Positions 57,507 through 64,000 of a stretch of 64,000 bases of DNA are shown one piece after another (position 1 is the stretch's first letter; each line of letters starts with the position of its first letter). The DNA comes from Cryptosporangium minutisporangium (lineage in GTDB: Bacteria; Actinomycetota; Actinomycetes; Mycobacteriales; Cryptosporangiaceae). The stretch lies in contig NZ_BAAAYN010000018.1 in NCBI RefSeq assembly GCF_039536245.1, forward strand, positions 124,001 to 188,000, read 5' to 3'. Below the pieces are notes generated by a model. It was not told where the DNA came from. It worked only from the letters and a program-made list of their open reading frames with translations, and made no database searches. Made by a program: the position numbers and the translations under genes.

Positions 57507-58049
57507 TCAGCGGGAGGTGAAGACGTCGCGGAGCGCCTTGCGGACGTGGTCGACGATCGCCCCGACCGCACCCTGGGCCGCCGGCTGCGGATGACGCGGC
57601 GCCGCCGCCTCCGCCACCCGCAGTGCCCGCCCCATCCGGAGCCGCTCGTCGGCGTCGAGCCGCTCCCGCACCAGCGGGAACTCCTCCAGCTCCTCGTGGT
57701 CGGCGTGCGCGATGATCTCCACCGCCAGCCGGGTGAACCGGGCGTCGAACTCGTCCGACGCCGGATCCAGCCGGTCCAGCTCCGCGAGCAACTCGGTGCC
57801 GTGCCGCTCCTGCACGAGCAGCGTGTCCACCTGCAGTTCGTCGGCGTCCTCGAAGTCCCGCATCCGGGGATGCAGCACCAGCTGCTCCGCGGTCTCGTGC
57901 ACGGTGATCAGCCGGCGCAGGTCAGCGAAGGCCGCGGCCTTCGCCGGACCGTGCGCACTCGCCACCTCGCGAAGACCGGCCCGGATCTGCGCGTGTTGGT
58001 TCACCAGGAAGTCGACCGCCTCGAGGTCGACGTCGTCAGCAGGCATCAT
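57507..58049 (-). CDS. hemerythrin HHE-domain protein
   Basis: 180 residues. Four-helix bundle with iron ligands in FLVNQHAQIRAGL, VHETAEQLVLHPRM and IIAHADHEELEEFPLV. Binds a di-iron centre; oxygen, NO or peroxide sensing or storage is likely. Two adjacent ATG codons (58049 and 58046). The basic C-terminal tail (PRHPQPAAQGAVGAIVDHV) is a helix of unknown role. Confidence 0.9.
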   Translation of the reverse strand: MMPADDVDLEAVDFLVNQHAQIRAGLREVASAHGPAKAAAFADLRRLITVHETAEQLVLHPRMRDFEDADELQVDTLLVQERHGTELLAELDRLDPASDEFDARFTRLAVEIIAHADHEELEEFPLVRERLDADERLRMGRALRVAEAAAPRHPQPAAQGAVGAIVDHVRKALRDVFTSR

Positions 58050-58141
58050 TCCCCCTCGGTCGCCCCCCGGATTCCCCTCCGAAAAGCCGCAAAACGCCCA
58101 TCGCCGGTGTGAACCGTTCTCGCACGGTCAAGCCAACCGAC

Positions 58142-59186
58142 ATGGCCCCCGACACCACGAGCCCTGGCACCACGCATCCGGCCGGGATCGACCCACTCAT
58201 GCCCGACCTCGTCGCCGACCTGGCGCGCCTGGCGTGGACGGCCGCCGGTCGGCGTCACGATCCTGGTGGAGGGCCAGGAGGAGTACGGCGCCGGGCTGGC
58301 GGCCGCGCTCGACGCCGTGCCGTCCGACCTGCTCGCGGCCGACGTCGCGGTGATCGCGGACACCGGCAACGTCCGCCCCGGCATCCCGACGCTCGGCCTC
58401 ACCCTGCGCGGGCTCGCGGAGGTCGACGTCGAGGTACGGACGATGGACCACCCGGTGCACAGCGGCGGCTTCGGCGGCCTCGCCCCGGACGCGCTGCTCA
58501 CGCTCGTCCGCGTGCTGGACAGCCTGCTCGACGAGCACGGCACGGTGGCCGTTCCGGGGCTCGTGCACGAGCCGTGGCCGAGCACGGACGAGATCGAGGT
58601 GCCCGGGAAGGCTCCCGGCGTCCCCCCGCTCGGCGCCGGCTCCGGCCGGACGAGCGGCGAGCGGCTCTATGCCGCTCCGGCGCTCACCGTGATCGGACTG
58701 GACGCCACCCCCCTCGTCGCCGCGATGAACGTCGTCCCGCCGGTCGCGCGGGCGCGGATCAGCGTCCGGCTGGCCCCGACGCAGGACCCGATCGCCGCAC
58801 AAAACGCGCTCGTAGCCCATCTCGAGCAGCAGCGACCGTTCGGGGTGCCGGTCGCGGTCACCCGCCGCGCCGTGAGCGGCGGGGTCCGGACCGCCGCGGA
58901 CGGCCCGGCCGCGCGCGCAGCTCGCGCGGCACTGGCGACGGCCTGGGGCCGGGCCTCGATCCTGCAGGCCGACGGGGGTTCGGTGCCGTTCGCCGGCGCC
59001 CTGCAGCGCGGGCCGCGCCCGCCGGAGGTCCTGCTGTTCGGGGTGCAGGACGCGCTCAGCGGATTGCACGGCCCGGACGAACGGGTGCTGCTCGACGAGC
59101 TGGCGCGCGGCGTCCGTGCCGAGGCGGAACTGCTGGGGCGTTTGAGCCCCACCCGAGCGGCACCCGCAACAGGACGAAAGGAATAG
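58142..59186 (+). pseudogene. M20-family dipeptidase, core deleted and frameshifted
   Basis: The N-terminus (LMPDLVADLARLAW, reading from ATG 58142) is the normal start of an M20 dipeptidase. At about 58236-58245 the frame changes, and the rest (to 59186) reads on from PVGVTILVEGQEEYG with DHPVHSGGFGGLAPD and the whole C-terminal half. About 105-110 residues are missing between, including the first metal-binding His-x-Asp and bridging Asp. The product cannot be an active peptidase. A start at 58266 would give only the C-terminal part. It lies just before an equally broken decarboxylase. Confidence 0.85.
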
Positions 59187-59189
59187 CAG

Positions 59190-59628
59190 GTGGCTGATCA
59201 GACACGGGTTCCCGTCTTGGAGGCGCTGGACCAGTTCTGGGAGCGCGGCGACGTCATCTCCTGCCCTCCCGGTCACCGGCAGGGGCGTGGCGTCGATCCG
59301 CGGGTGCTGGGCATCCTCGGGCACGACCTGTTCACCGCCGACGTCCTGGTGATGAGCGGTCTGGACGACCGACGCATGTCGCAGGGCGTCATCATCCAGG
59401 CGCAGGACCTGATGGCCGAGGCGGTCCCACGCGGACCAGGCGTTCTTCCCCACCCGCGGCAGCTCGCTCTCGGTGAAGACCGCGATGCTCTCGATCGCCG
59501 GCCCCGGCGAGAAGCTGCTGGTGTCCCGGAACGCGCACAAGTCGGTGGTTGCGGGTCTGATCCCGGCCGGCATGCTGCTCCCGGACGCCTCCGATCCGTC
59601 TTTCCAGACCGTCCGGGTGGTGGCTTAG
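59190..59628 (+). pseudogene. Orn/Lys/Arg decarboxylase, frameshifted and core deleted
   Basis: From GTG 59190 the frame reads PVLEALDQFWERGDVISC, PPGHRQGRGVDPRVL and SGLDDRRMSQGVIIQAQDLM, the normal N-terminus of the family. Near 59425 a one-base shift moves it to a frame reading FFPTRGSSLSVKTAMLSIAG and LVSRNAHKSVVAGLI. It then jumps to the family's C-terminal end, LPDASDPSFQTVRVVA, and stops at 59628. The PLP-lysine region and most of the enzyme (300 or more residues) are absent. Its stop overlaps the end of the polymerase gene on the other strand. Confidence 0.85.
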
Positions 59629-60581
59629 GCCTTCTTCTCCGCTGCGCGCTTGCGGCGCTTGCCCTCGTGCATCGCCTGTACCCGGGCGACCGGGATCGTG
59701 CGACCCTCGGCGATCAGCCCCTCGTCGAGGGGCTGCGGCGCGGGCATCGCGTCTGCCCACGGATCCCGCTCCCCCAGCAACGCGGACGCCGTCCGCAGCG
59801 TGAAGTCACGCGGCGACACCGACTCCAGGTCGTCCCAGGACACCGGGAACGACACCGGGGTCCCCGGCCGGATCCGCGGGCTGTACACGGCGACCACGGT
59901 CGCGCCACCGGCTCGGGTGGAGTCGAGGAACACCTTGTCGCCGCGGTCCTCCCGGATGAACGCGGTGGTCGCCAGCTCGGGGTCGAGCCGCTCGGCCCGG
60001 ACCGCCAGCGCCCGGGTCGCAGCCGCCACTTCCTCGGCGGACGCCCCGTCCACCGGCACGAAGATGTGCAGACCCTTGGCCCCGCTGGTCTTCACCGCAC
60101 CGGCCATCCCGACGTCGTCCAGCGCGCGGCGGACCAGGTGGGCGGCGCGGGCGGCGAGCCCGAACGACTGTCCTTGGCCTTCGGGGGGATCAATGTCCAT
60201 GATCAGGTGCGTCGGACGGTCCCAGTGCTCGACCCGGACGAGGGCCGGGTGGTACTCGATCGCGCGCTGGTTGGCGAACCAGAGCAGCGTCCGCCGGTCG
60301 TTGCCGAGCGCGTACGCGATCTCCCGGTGCGACGACTCCGCCCAGTGCCGGACCGTCGGCACCCAGTCCGGCGTGTACTTCGGCACGTTCTTCTGCATGA
60401 ACGGCTGCTGACCTGGCCGCACCCGGATCACCGAGAGCGGCCGGTCACGCAGGTGCGGAATCATCCGCACCGAGAGCGCGTCGACGTAGTCGACGAGGTC
60501 TCGCTTGGTCGCGTCGGCCCCGTCGAACAGTGGTTGGTCGAGGTTGGTGAGCGAAACCCCGTCGCGTTCCTCGCTACCCAT
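59625..60581 (-). CDS. LigD-type DNA polymerase/primase domain protein
   Basis: 318 residues of the archaeo-eukaryotic primase fold, as in the polymerase domain of LigD. Signatures: the RPLSVIRVRPGQQPFMQKN region, LIMDIDPPEGQG with catalytic Asp-x-Asp, KTSGAKGLHIFVP with Ser/His, and VVAVYSPRIRPGTPVSFPV. It may add nucleotides at double-strand break ends in non-homologous end joining. The ligase domain and Ku are not in the window, so it acts with distant partners. ATG at 60581, four bases after the gluconokinase stop. Confidence 0.92.
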   Translation of the reverse strand: MGSEERDGVSLTNLDQPLFDGADATKRDLVDYVDALSVRMIPHLRDRPLSVIRVRPGQQPFMQKNVPKYTPDWVPTVRHWAESSHREIAYALGNDRRTLLWFANQRAIEYHPALVRVEHWDRPTHLIMDIDPPEGQGQSFGLAARAAHLVRRALDDVGMAGAVKTSGAKGLHIFVPVDGASAEEVAAATRALAVRAERLDPELATTAFIREDRGDKVFLDSTRAGGATVVAVYSPRIRPGTPVSFPVSWDDLESVSPRDFTLRTASALLGERDPWADAMPAPQPLDEGLIAEGRTIPVARVQAMHEGKRRKRAAEKKA

Positions 60582-60585
60582 GGGC

Positions 60586-61149
60586 TCATTCAAGCGTGCG
60601 GAGGGCACGCTCGACGATCTCCTCGGGCGACTGCGTGCCGTCGATCGGTGCGCCTGACTCGTCCGCGCCCAGCCGTTCGAGCGTCGCGAACTGCGAGTCG
60701 ACGAGCGTCACCGGCATGAAGTGCCCCTCCCGCTCGGCCACCCGCCGCAGGATCGTCTCGCGGTCCACGTCCACGTGCAGGAACCAGACGGTCGGAGCAC
60801 CCTGCCGCAACCGGTCCCGGTAGGCGCGCTTGAGCGCCGAACACGGGATCACGCCGCCCGTGGCGGCGTGATCCGCGAGCCAGTCCGCGATCTTTCCGAG
60901 CCAGGGCCAGCGGTCCTCATCGGTCAGCGGCTGACCAGCGGTCATCTTGGCGATGTTCGCCGGCGGGTGGAGGTCGTCGCCTTCGGCGAACGCGATGCTG
61001 AGCTTCTCGGCGAGCAGCTTGCCGACCGTGCTCTTGCCGCAGCCGGTCACTCCCATGACGACGACCAGCGGCGCGGGCCGCTCGTTGCCGTCCGGGCGTG
61101 CCGCTCGTTCAGTCGCTCGGGTGTCCGCGTTTTCCGCGCCGGGTGCCAT
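60586..61149 (-). CDS. gntK: gluconokinase
   Basis: 187 residues. P-loop GVTGCGKSTVGKLLAE, FAEGDDLHPPANIAKM (gluconate binding), PLTDEDRWPWL and CSALKRAYRDRLR. Phosphorylates gluconate to 6-phosphogluconate. The N-terminus carries 25 extra charged residues before the P-loop; a later start is possible. It is followed closely by the polymerase gene and is likely transcribed with it. Confidence 0.93.
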   Translation of the reverse strand: MAPGAENADTRATERAARPDGNERPAPLVVVMGVTGCGKSTVGKLLAEKLSIAFAEGDDLHPPANIAKMTAGQPLTDEDRWPWLGKIADWLADHAATGGVIPCSALKRAYRDRLRQGAPTVWFLHVDVDRETILRRVAEREGHFMPVTLVDSQFATLERLGADESGAPIDGTQSPEEIVERALRTLE

Positions 61150-61203
61150 ATCGTCCGATCGTAATGTGACCGCCCGGCCCAGCGGGCCGCCAGTGACGTG
61201 GTG

Positions 61204-61635
61204 TCAGTCGAAATCGGCCCCGGAGAACGCGCGCGGTTCGATCAGCACCATCCAGTTGCCCGAATTGTCCCTGGCGACCGCCTCGACACCGTACGGACGC
61301 TCCTCCGGCTCCTGGAGGAACTCCACCCCTTTGGCGCGGAGGTCGTCGTAGGTCTTGCGGCAGTCGTCGACGTTGAGGCCGAGGCCGTGCATGCCACCTT
61401 CGTCGAGTGCACGGTTGATCGCGGCGACCATCTCCGGCGAGTGCGGCGGGCCCGGCACGGTCAGGTGGACCTGGAGCTCGGGCTGGCTCGGGTGCGTGAC
61501 CGTGCACCAGCGGTACGAGCCGTCGGCGAGCGTGATGTCGGTGTGCTCGACGAACCCGAGTACGTCGAGGTAGAAGGCCTTGGACGCGTCGACGTCCTTC
61601 ACGAACACGCTGGTGATCGAGATGTTGGTGATCAT
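61204..61635 (-). CDS. VOC-family protein
   Basis: 143 residues: ISITSVFVKDVDASKAFYLD, GMHGLGLNVDDCRKTYDDLR, NSGNWMVLIEP. Close in type to glyoxalase/bleomycin-resistance-like proteins commonly encoded next to AraC regulators. ATG at 61635, nine bases after the AraC stop, so the pair forms an operon. Confidence 0.9.
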   Translation of the reverse strand: MITNISITSVFVKDVDASKAFYLDVLGFVEHTDITLADGSYRWCTVTHPSQPELQVHLTVPGPPHSPEMVAAINRALDEGGMHGLGLNVDDCRKTYDDLRAKGVEFLQEPEERPYGVEAVARDNSGNWMVLIEPRAFSGADFD

Positions 61636-61644
61636 GCGGTCAGG

Positions 61645-62106
61645 CTAGGAGCCCGGAGCCTCCGCGCGCTTCTCCGCGCTTGCGCAATCGGCACGGCGCT
61701 CGGCCAGGCCCCACATGAACACGAAGCATCCCGGGATGTGGGGCGCGCCGGTCGCCGCCCAGCGGCGCTGGAACTCGCTCGGCGTCTCCCCCACGACCTC
61801 GCGGAACCGGCTGCTGAACGAACCGAGGCTGGTGAAGCCGACCGCCGCGCAGACCTCCGTGACCGTCAGGTTCGTGGACCGCAGCAGGTCCTGGGCCCGC
61901 TCCACCCGACGTCGGGAGAGGTACGCGGCCGGCGACACCCCGTAGGTCGTGGTGAACATCCGCTGGAAGTAGTACTTGCTCAGCCCGGCGACCGCCGCCA
62001 GGGCGTCCAGGTCCAGCGGCTCCCGGTAGTGCCGGTCGGCGTGGTCCCTGGCCCGGCGGAGGTGCACGAGCAGATCGCCCGGGACGCGGCGCGGCGCTGA
62101 GCTCAC
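61645..62106 (-). CDS. AraC-family transcriptional regulator
   Basis: 153 residues. The double HTH lies at the N-terminal side: YREPLDLDALAAVAGLSKYY, then VTEVCAAVGFTSLGSFSSRF with the AraC signature. About 40 residues follow; there is no sensor domain, so it probably responds through a partner, possibly the VOC protein encoded next. GTG at 62106. Confidence 0.9.
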   Translation of the reverse strand: MSSAPRRVPGDLLVHLRRARDHADRHYREPLDLDALAAVAGLSKYYFQRMFTTTYGVSPAAYLSRRRVERAQDLLRSTNLTVTEVCAAVGFTSLGSFSSRFREVVGETPSEFQRRWAATGAPHIPGCFVFMWGLAERRADCASAEKRAEAPGS

Positions 62107-62145
62107 GAACCAAACCTACGTGCCCCGGCGGTCCTGCTGACTACC

Positions 62146-62438
62146 TCACATCCCGAGCGCGGCCCAGGTCGGCGCCGCCGGGGTGATCCGCAGCGGCATC
62201 CGGGCCTCGCTGGGCGTCCGATCGCCCTTGCGGGAGCTGCACGGGCCGCGGCTGTACCGCCAGCGGGTCACCACGTACGTGACCAGCCGCACCACGCGCG
62301 GCGCCGGGTAGGTGCCGACCAGCCGACCGGGTGCGCCTCGTGCACCTCGGCGACTCTGCGCACGAGCATCCGGACGGCGTGCCGGAAGCTCACCCGGTGC
62401 AGCGGGCCGAGGTCGGCGTTGAGTACGAGGACGTCCAC
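62146..62438 (-). pseudogene. McrA-like HNH endonuclease, frameshifted and core deleted
   Basis: From GTG 62438 (GAAGGGAG upstream) the frame reads VDVLVLNADLGPLHRVSFRH and MLVRRVAEVHEAHP. A one-base shift near 62330 moves it to GRLVGTYPAPRVVRL and TYVVTRWRYSRGP. The next residues are CSSRKGDRTPSEARMPLRI, the C-terminal end of the family. The 40-45 residues between (CxxC, the DHV...PRSRGG active site) are absent. A frame from 62537 adds 33 residues but no support. Third gene in 4.4 kb to show this pattern. Confidence 0.82.
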
Positions 62439-62639
62439 CGGGTCTCCCTTCGTTGTCGGTGTCGCCGGTGTGTCGGTGTCGTCGGTCGCCAAAGGTGCCG
62501 GGGTGGACGATGCGTGCCTCGTTGTGCGGGTAGCCACTCCCGCCGGCGAGCCGCGACGACGCGTCAGGTCGCAGCCGGCCCGAGGCCGTCACCGTCCGTT
62601 CCCGGCACCTGTGAACCCTTCAGCCTCCGAAGAGTTCAG

Positions 62640-62711
62640 TCCGAAGCCCCCGAGTCGAACGGGGTGTCTCGCGCTACCGAGGCGCGTGGGTTGCCGTCTC
62701 CCTCGCTCCGG
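62640..62711 (-). tRNA. tRNA-like cloverleaf, anticodon CGG (Pro-type), non-canonical
   Basis: Read on the minus strand, 72 nt fold as a cloverleaf: acceptor CCGGAGC/GCTTCGG (7 bp, one G-U), D-loop AGACGGCAA on a 3-bp GGG/CCC stem, anticodon arm CGCGC-CTCGGTA-GCGCG, variable AGACA, T-arm CCCCG-TTCGACT-CGGGG, discriminator A. C1-G72, A73 and G35-G36 are proline identity elements. Oddities: G at position 8 instead of U, only 3 D-stem pairs, U at 37, CCA not encoded. It differs from ordinary actinobacterial tRNA-Pro. It may be a divergent tRNA, a decayed one or a tRNA-like regulatory RNA. Confidence 0.5.
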
Positions 62712-62729
62712 TCCGTTCTCGATTCCATC

Positions 62730-62756
62730 AAAAAAGCCGCCCGGGAATCGGGCGGC
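62730..62756 (-). terminator. strong intrinsic terminator on the minus strand
   Basis: GCCGCCCG-GGAAT-CGGGCGGC (62736-62756) is a perfect 8-bp stem; six A on the plus strand (62730-62735) give the T tract on the minus strand. It lies 20 nt after the leader ORF and before the tRNA-like element and HNH pseudogene, as in an attenuator. Confidence 0.88.
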
Positions 62757-62776
62757 AGAGACAGCGCGAATTACCG

Positions 62777-62848
62777 CTATCCCCGCCGACAGTCCAAGCC
62801 GAGGCCGGTGGCCTCGCTCGGCAGGAGCCGCGTCGAGTGGAGGTACAT
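62777..62848 (-). CDS. 23-residue leader peptide ORF
   Basis: ATG at 62848 with GGCGGGAAG about 5 bases upstream; the product is 23 residues with five Leu and ends in Asp-Cys-Arg-Arg-Gly. It starts about 30 nt after a predicted promoter and ends 20 nt before an intrinsic terminator. GGCGG in its final codons can pair with CCGCC of the terminator's first arm, so ribosome position could control termination. Too short for homology; translation unproven. Confidence 0.5.
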   Translation of the reverse strand: MYLHSTRLLPSEATGLGLDCRRG

Positions 62849-62885
62849 GACTGCTTCCCGCCTTTCTTCCTCGGTGTCGGGGACC

Positions 62886-62914
62886 ACGGTAGAGACCACC
62901 GAATGTCCCGACAA
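62886..62914 (-). promoter_or_regulatory. sigma70-like promoter of the leader RNA
   Basis: Read on the minus strand: TTGTCG (62909-62914) and TACCGT (62886-62891), 17 bp apart. Predicted start near 62879, giving an RNA of about 150 nt to the terminator. Confidence 0.5.
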
Positions 62915-62961
62915 TTGAATTAGCGTCCGGAAGAATCCCCGGAACGAGGAACGGAGGCCCG

Positions 62962-63420
62962 ATGACGGACAGCGCCCTGAGCATCCAGGAGCGGCTCTAC
63001 CCCGACCTACCCTGCTTCGGCTGTGGACACGGCAACCCGAAAGGGCTGAAGCTGCGGAGTTACCCCGCCGACGGCTTCGTCGCCGCGAGCTTCACCCCGT
63101 GGCCGGAGCACGACAACGGCCTGGGTTACCTCAACGGCGGGATCATCTCCACGGTGCTCGACTGCCACAGCGCCGCTGCGGTGACCCTCGAGGCCGAGCA
63201 GCGCGGCTGGCCGGCGCTGCCGGGTGCGGCGCTGCCCTACGTCACCGCCGGGCTCGACGTCCGGTACCTGCGGCCCAGCCCGCTCACCGAGACGGTCGAG
63301 TTGCGCGCCGTCGTCACCACGGCCGCCGAGGCGGAGATGACCGCCCAGGTGGAGCTCGTCTGGGACGGCAAGACCCGGGCGACCGCCACCGCGGTCTGGA
63401 AGCGCTGGCGTCCGCGGTAG
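62962..63420 (+). CDS. PaaI-family hotdog thioesterase
   Basis: 152 residues. Hotdog fold with GLGYLNGGIISTVLDCHSAA (active-site Asp region) and YLRPSPLTETVELRA. N-terminal CFGCGHGNPKGL is the usual start of the subgroup. Hydrolyses an acyl-CoA thioester. ATG at 62962 after GGAGGCCCG. Divergent from the leader RNA. Confidence 0.9.
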   Translation: MTDSALSIQERLYPDLPCFGCGHGNPKGLKLRSYPADGFVAASFTPWPEHDNGLGYLNGGIISTVLDCHSAAAVTLEAEQRGWPALPGAALPYVTAGLDVRYLRPSPLTETVELRAVVTTAAEAEMTAQVELVWDGKTRATATAVWKRWRPR

Positions 63421-63562
63421 CCGCGCGATCCGGCCGTTCCTCCGTCCGGCCCCGGTGCAGGTGCCCCATCCGGTTGGGCAACGGCCAAAAGCCGCACGCC
63501 GGACGGCCCGGCGGGGCCAAGATGTGCGTGCCATGGTGGTGGTCCGGGGATTCGGGGGTCCG

Positions 63563-64000
63563 ATGACGCGGTCCAGAGCAGTCGTAGCCGGTCTGGTCGT
63601 GGTGGTCGCCGCCACCGCGTGCCAGACGTCGGCGGACGAACGTGGATCCGCACCGCAGGAGACCGTGGTGCGGCTCGCGGTGGCCGACGGCACCAGCGTC
63701 CGGGTCCGTGGGACGACCGGCTCGTTCTCTCCGGTCGCGCGGGTGCCGGCCGGCTGGCGGGTGGAGAGGCTGGTCTGGTCCGACGACGCCGACCGGCTGG
63801 CCTGGCTGGCGGTGCAGGTGTCGACCGGAGCAACGCGGGTCGTCGAGGCTCCTGCGGCCGGAGACGGCCCGGTTCGGCAGTGGACGTGCGCTGCCCGCTG
63901 CGGCACGGTCGCGTTCCGCGGCGACGGCCTGGTCGCCGACGCGATGGGGTCCGACGCCACGGCGCCGGACGACGGCAGCACCGCACCGAGCCCCGCGAAG
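63563..64000 (+). CDS. lipoprotein with beta-propeller-like repeats (partial)
   Basis: Runs off the right edge; 146 residues visible. ATG 63563 follows GGGGGTCCG; an ATG 30 bp upstream is in frame. Begins TRSRAVVAGLVVVVAATACQ, a lipoprotein signal with Cys near residue 20 (the residue at -3 is Ala rather than Leu). The rest has a strand pattern with LVWSDDADRLAWLAVQV and CAARCGTVAFRGDGLV, like WD40/propeller repeats. Exported, membrane-anchored; role unknown. Confidence 0.75.
   Translation, partial: MTRSRAVVAGLVVVVAATACQTSADERGSAPQETVVRLAVADGTSVRVRGTTGSFSPVARVPAGWRVERLVWSDDADRLAWLAVQVSTGATRVVEAPAAGDGPVRQWTCAARCGTVAFRGDGLVADAMGSDATAPDDGSTAPSPAK

Noticed and set aside
58109-59197. Single 362-codon frame spanning the M20 region
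   Set aside because: Only its first 30 or so codons match the M20 family; beyond 58240 it is out of frame with the real C-terminal half.
62640-62711. tmRNA 3-prime end
   Set aside because: The T-arm TTCGACT is tmRNA-like, but a full anticodon arm is present and no tag-coding region or 5-prime half is found.

Overview
The window is very GC-rich (about 72 percent by eye), almost fully coding, with many GTG starts and ATGA/GTGA stop-start overlaps. The genes (DUF222-type HNH nuclease, actinobacterial tad cluster, mycothiol-type DinB protein, Methyltransf_19 methyltransferase) point to a filamentous actinomycete, perhaps near Cryptosporangium or Frankia. The genus is only a guess. It reads as chromosome: no insertion sequence, phage, plasmid or CRISPR feature is visible.

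Layout. 0-7.5 kb: end of an HNH nuclease, pirin, VanZ protein, a membrane GGDEF/HD-GYP protein whose GGDEF motif is altered to GGVEF, a ROK kinase and a class C beta-lactamase-like hydrolase. 7.56-18.46 kb: a minus-strand tad (type IVc pilus) operon: secreted protein, SAF/CpaB, CpaE-like ATPase, TadA, TadB, TadC, four small prepilin-like membrane proteins and a large LysM protein, with 17-bp iterons upstream. 19-27.4 kb: beta-helix glycosidase, small dimerization protein, a 1834-residue kinase/AAA/GAF/GGDEF signalling protein and a 3-hydroxyacyl-CoA dehydrogenase. 27.4-30 kb: flavoprotein and methyltransferase around a perfect 11-bp inverted repeat.

30.15-42.66 kb holds the most striking unit: five translationally coupled genes for a DUF4132 protein, a 1641-residue protein of unknown function, a MoxR ATPase, a DUF5682-VWA fusion and a SWIM zinc-finger protein. 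It is the counterpart of the E. coli yehI/yehL/yehM/yehP/yehQ set, with two normally separate components fused and a giant partner added. An ATP-driven MoxR-VWA remodelling machine is inferred; its substrate is unknown.

42.7-58 kb: sugar epimerase, NUDIX, a 13-unit degenerate intergenic repeat array, a PEP mutase/isocitrate lyase family enzyme, an ABC exporter under a PadR regulator with a visible double operator, LysR and GntR regulators, an ArsR-SRPBCC fusion with dyad operators, a NarL-type two-component system, a VOC protein coupled to an ECF sigma factor, and a hemerythrin.

58-64 kb: three genes (M20 dipeptidase, Orn/Lys/Arg decarboxylase, McrA-like HNH nuclease) each keep both ends but have lost the catalytic core and shifted frame. 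Between or beside them are an intact LigD-type polymerase, gluconokinase, a VOC/AraC pair, a hotdog thioesterase and a partial lipoprotein. Upstream of the broken HNH gene lie a minus-strand promoter, a 23-codon leader ORF, a strong intrinsic terminator and a 72-nt sequence that folds as a tRNA cloverleaf with anticodon CGG.
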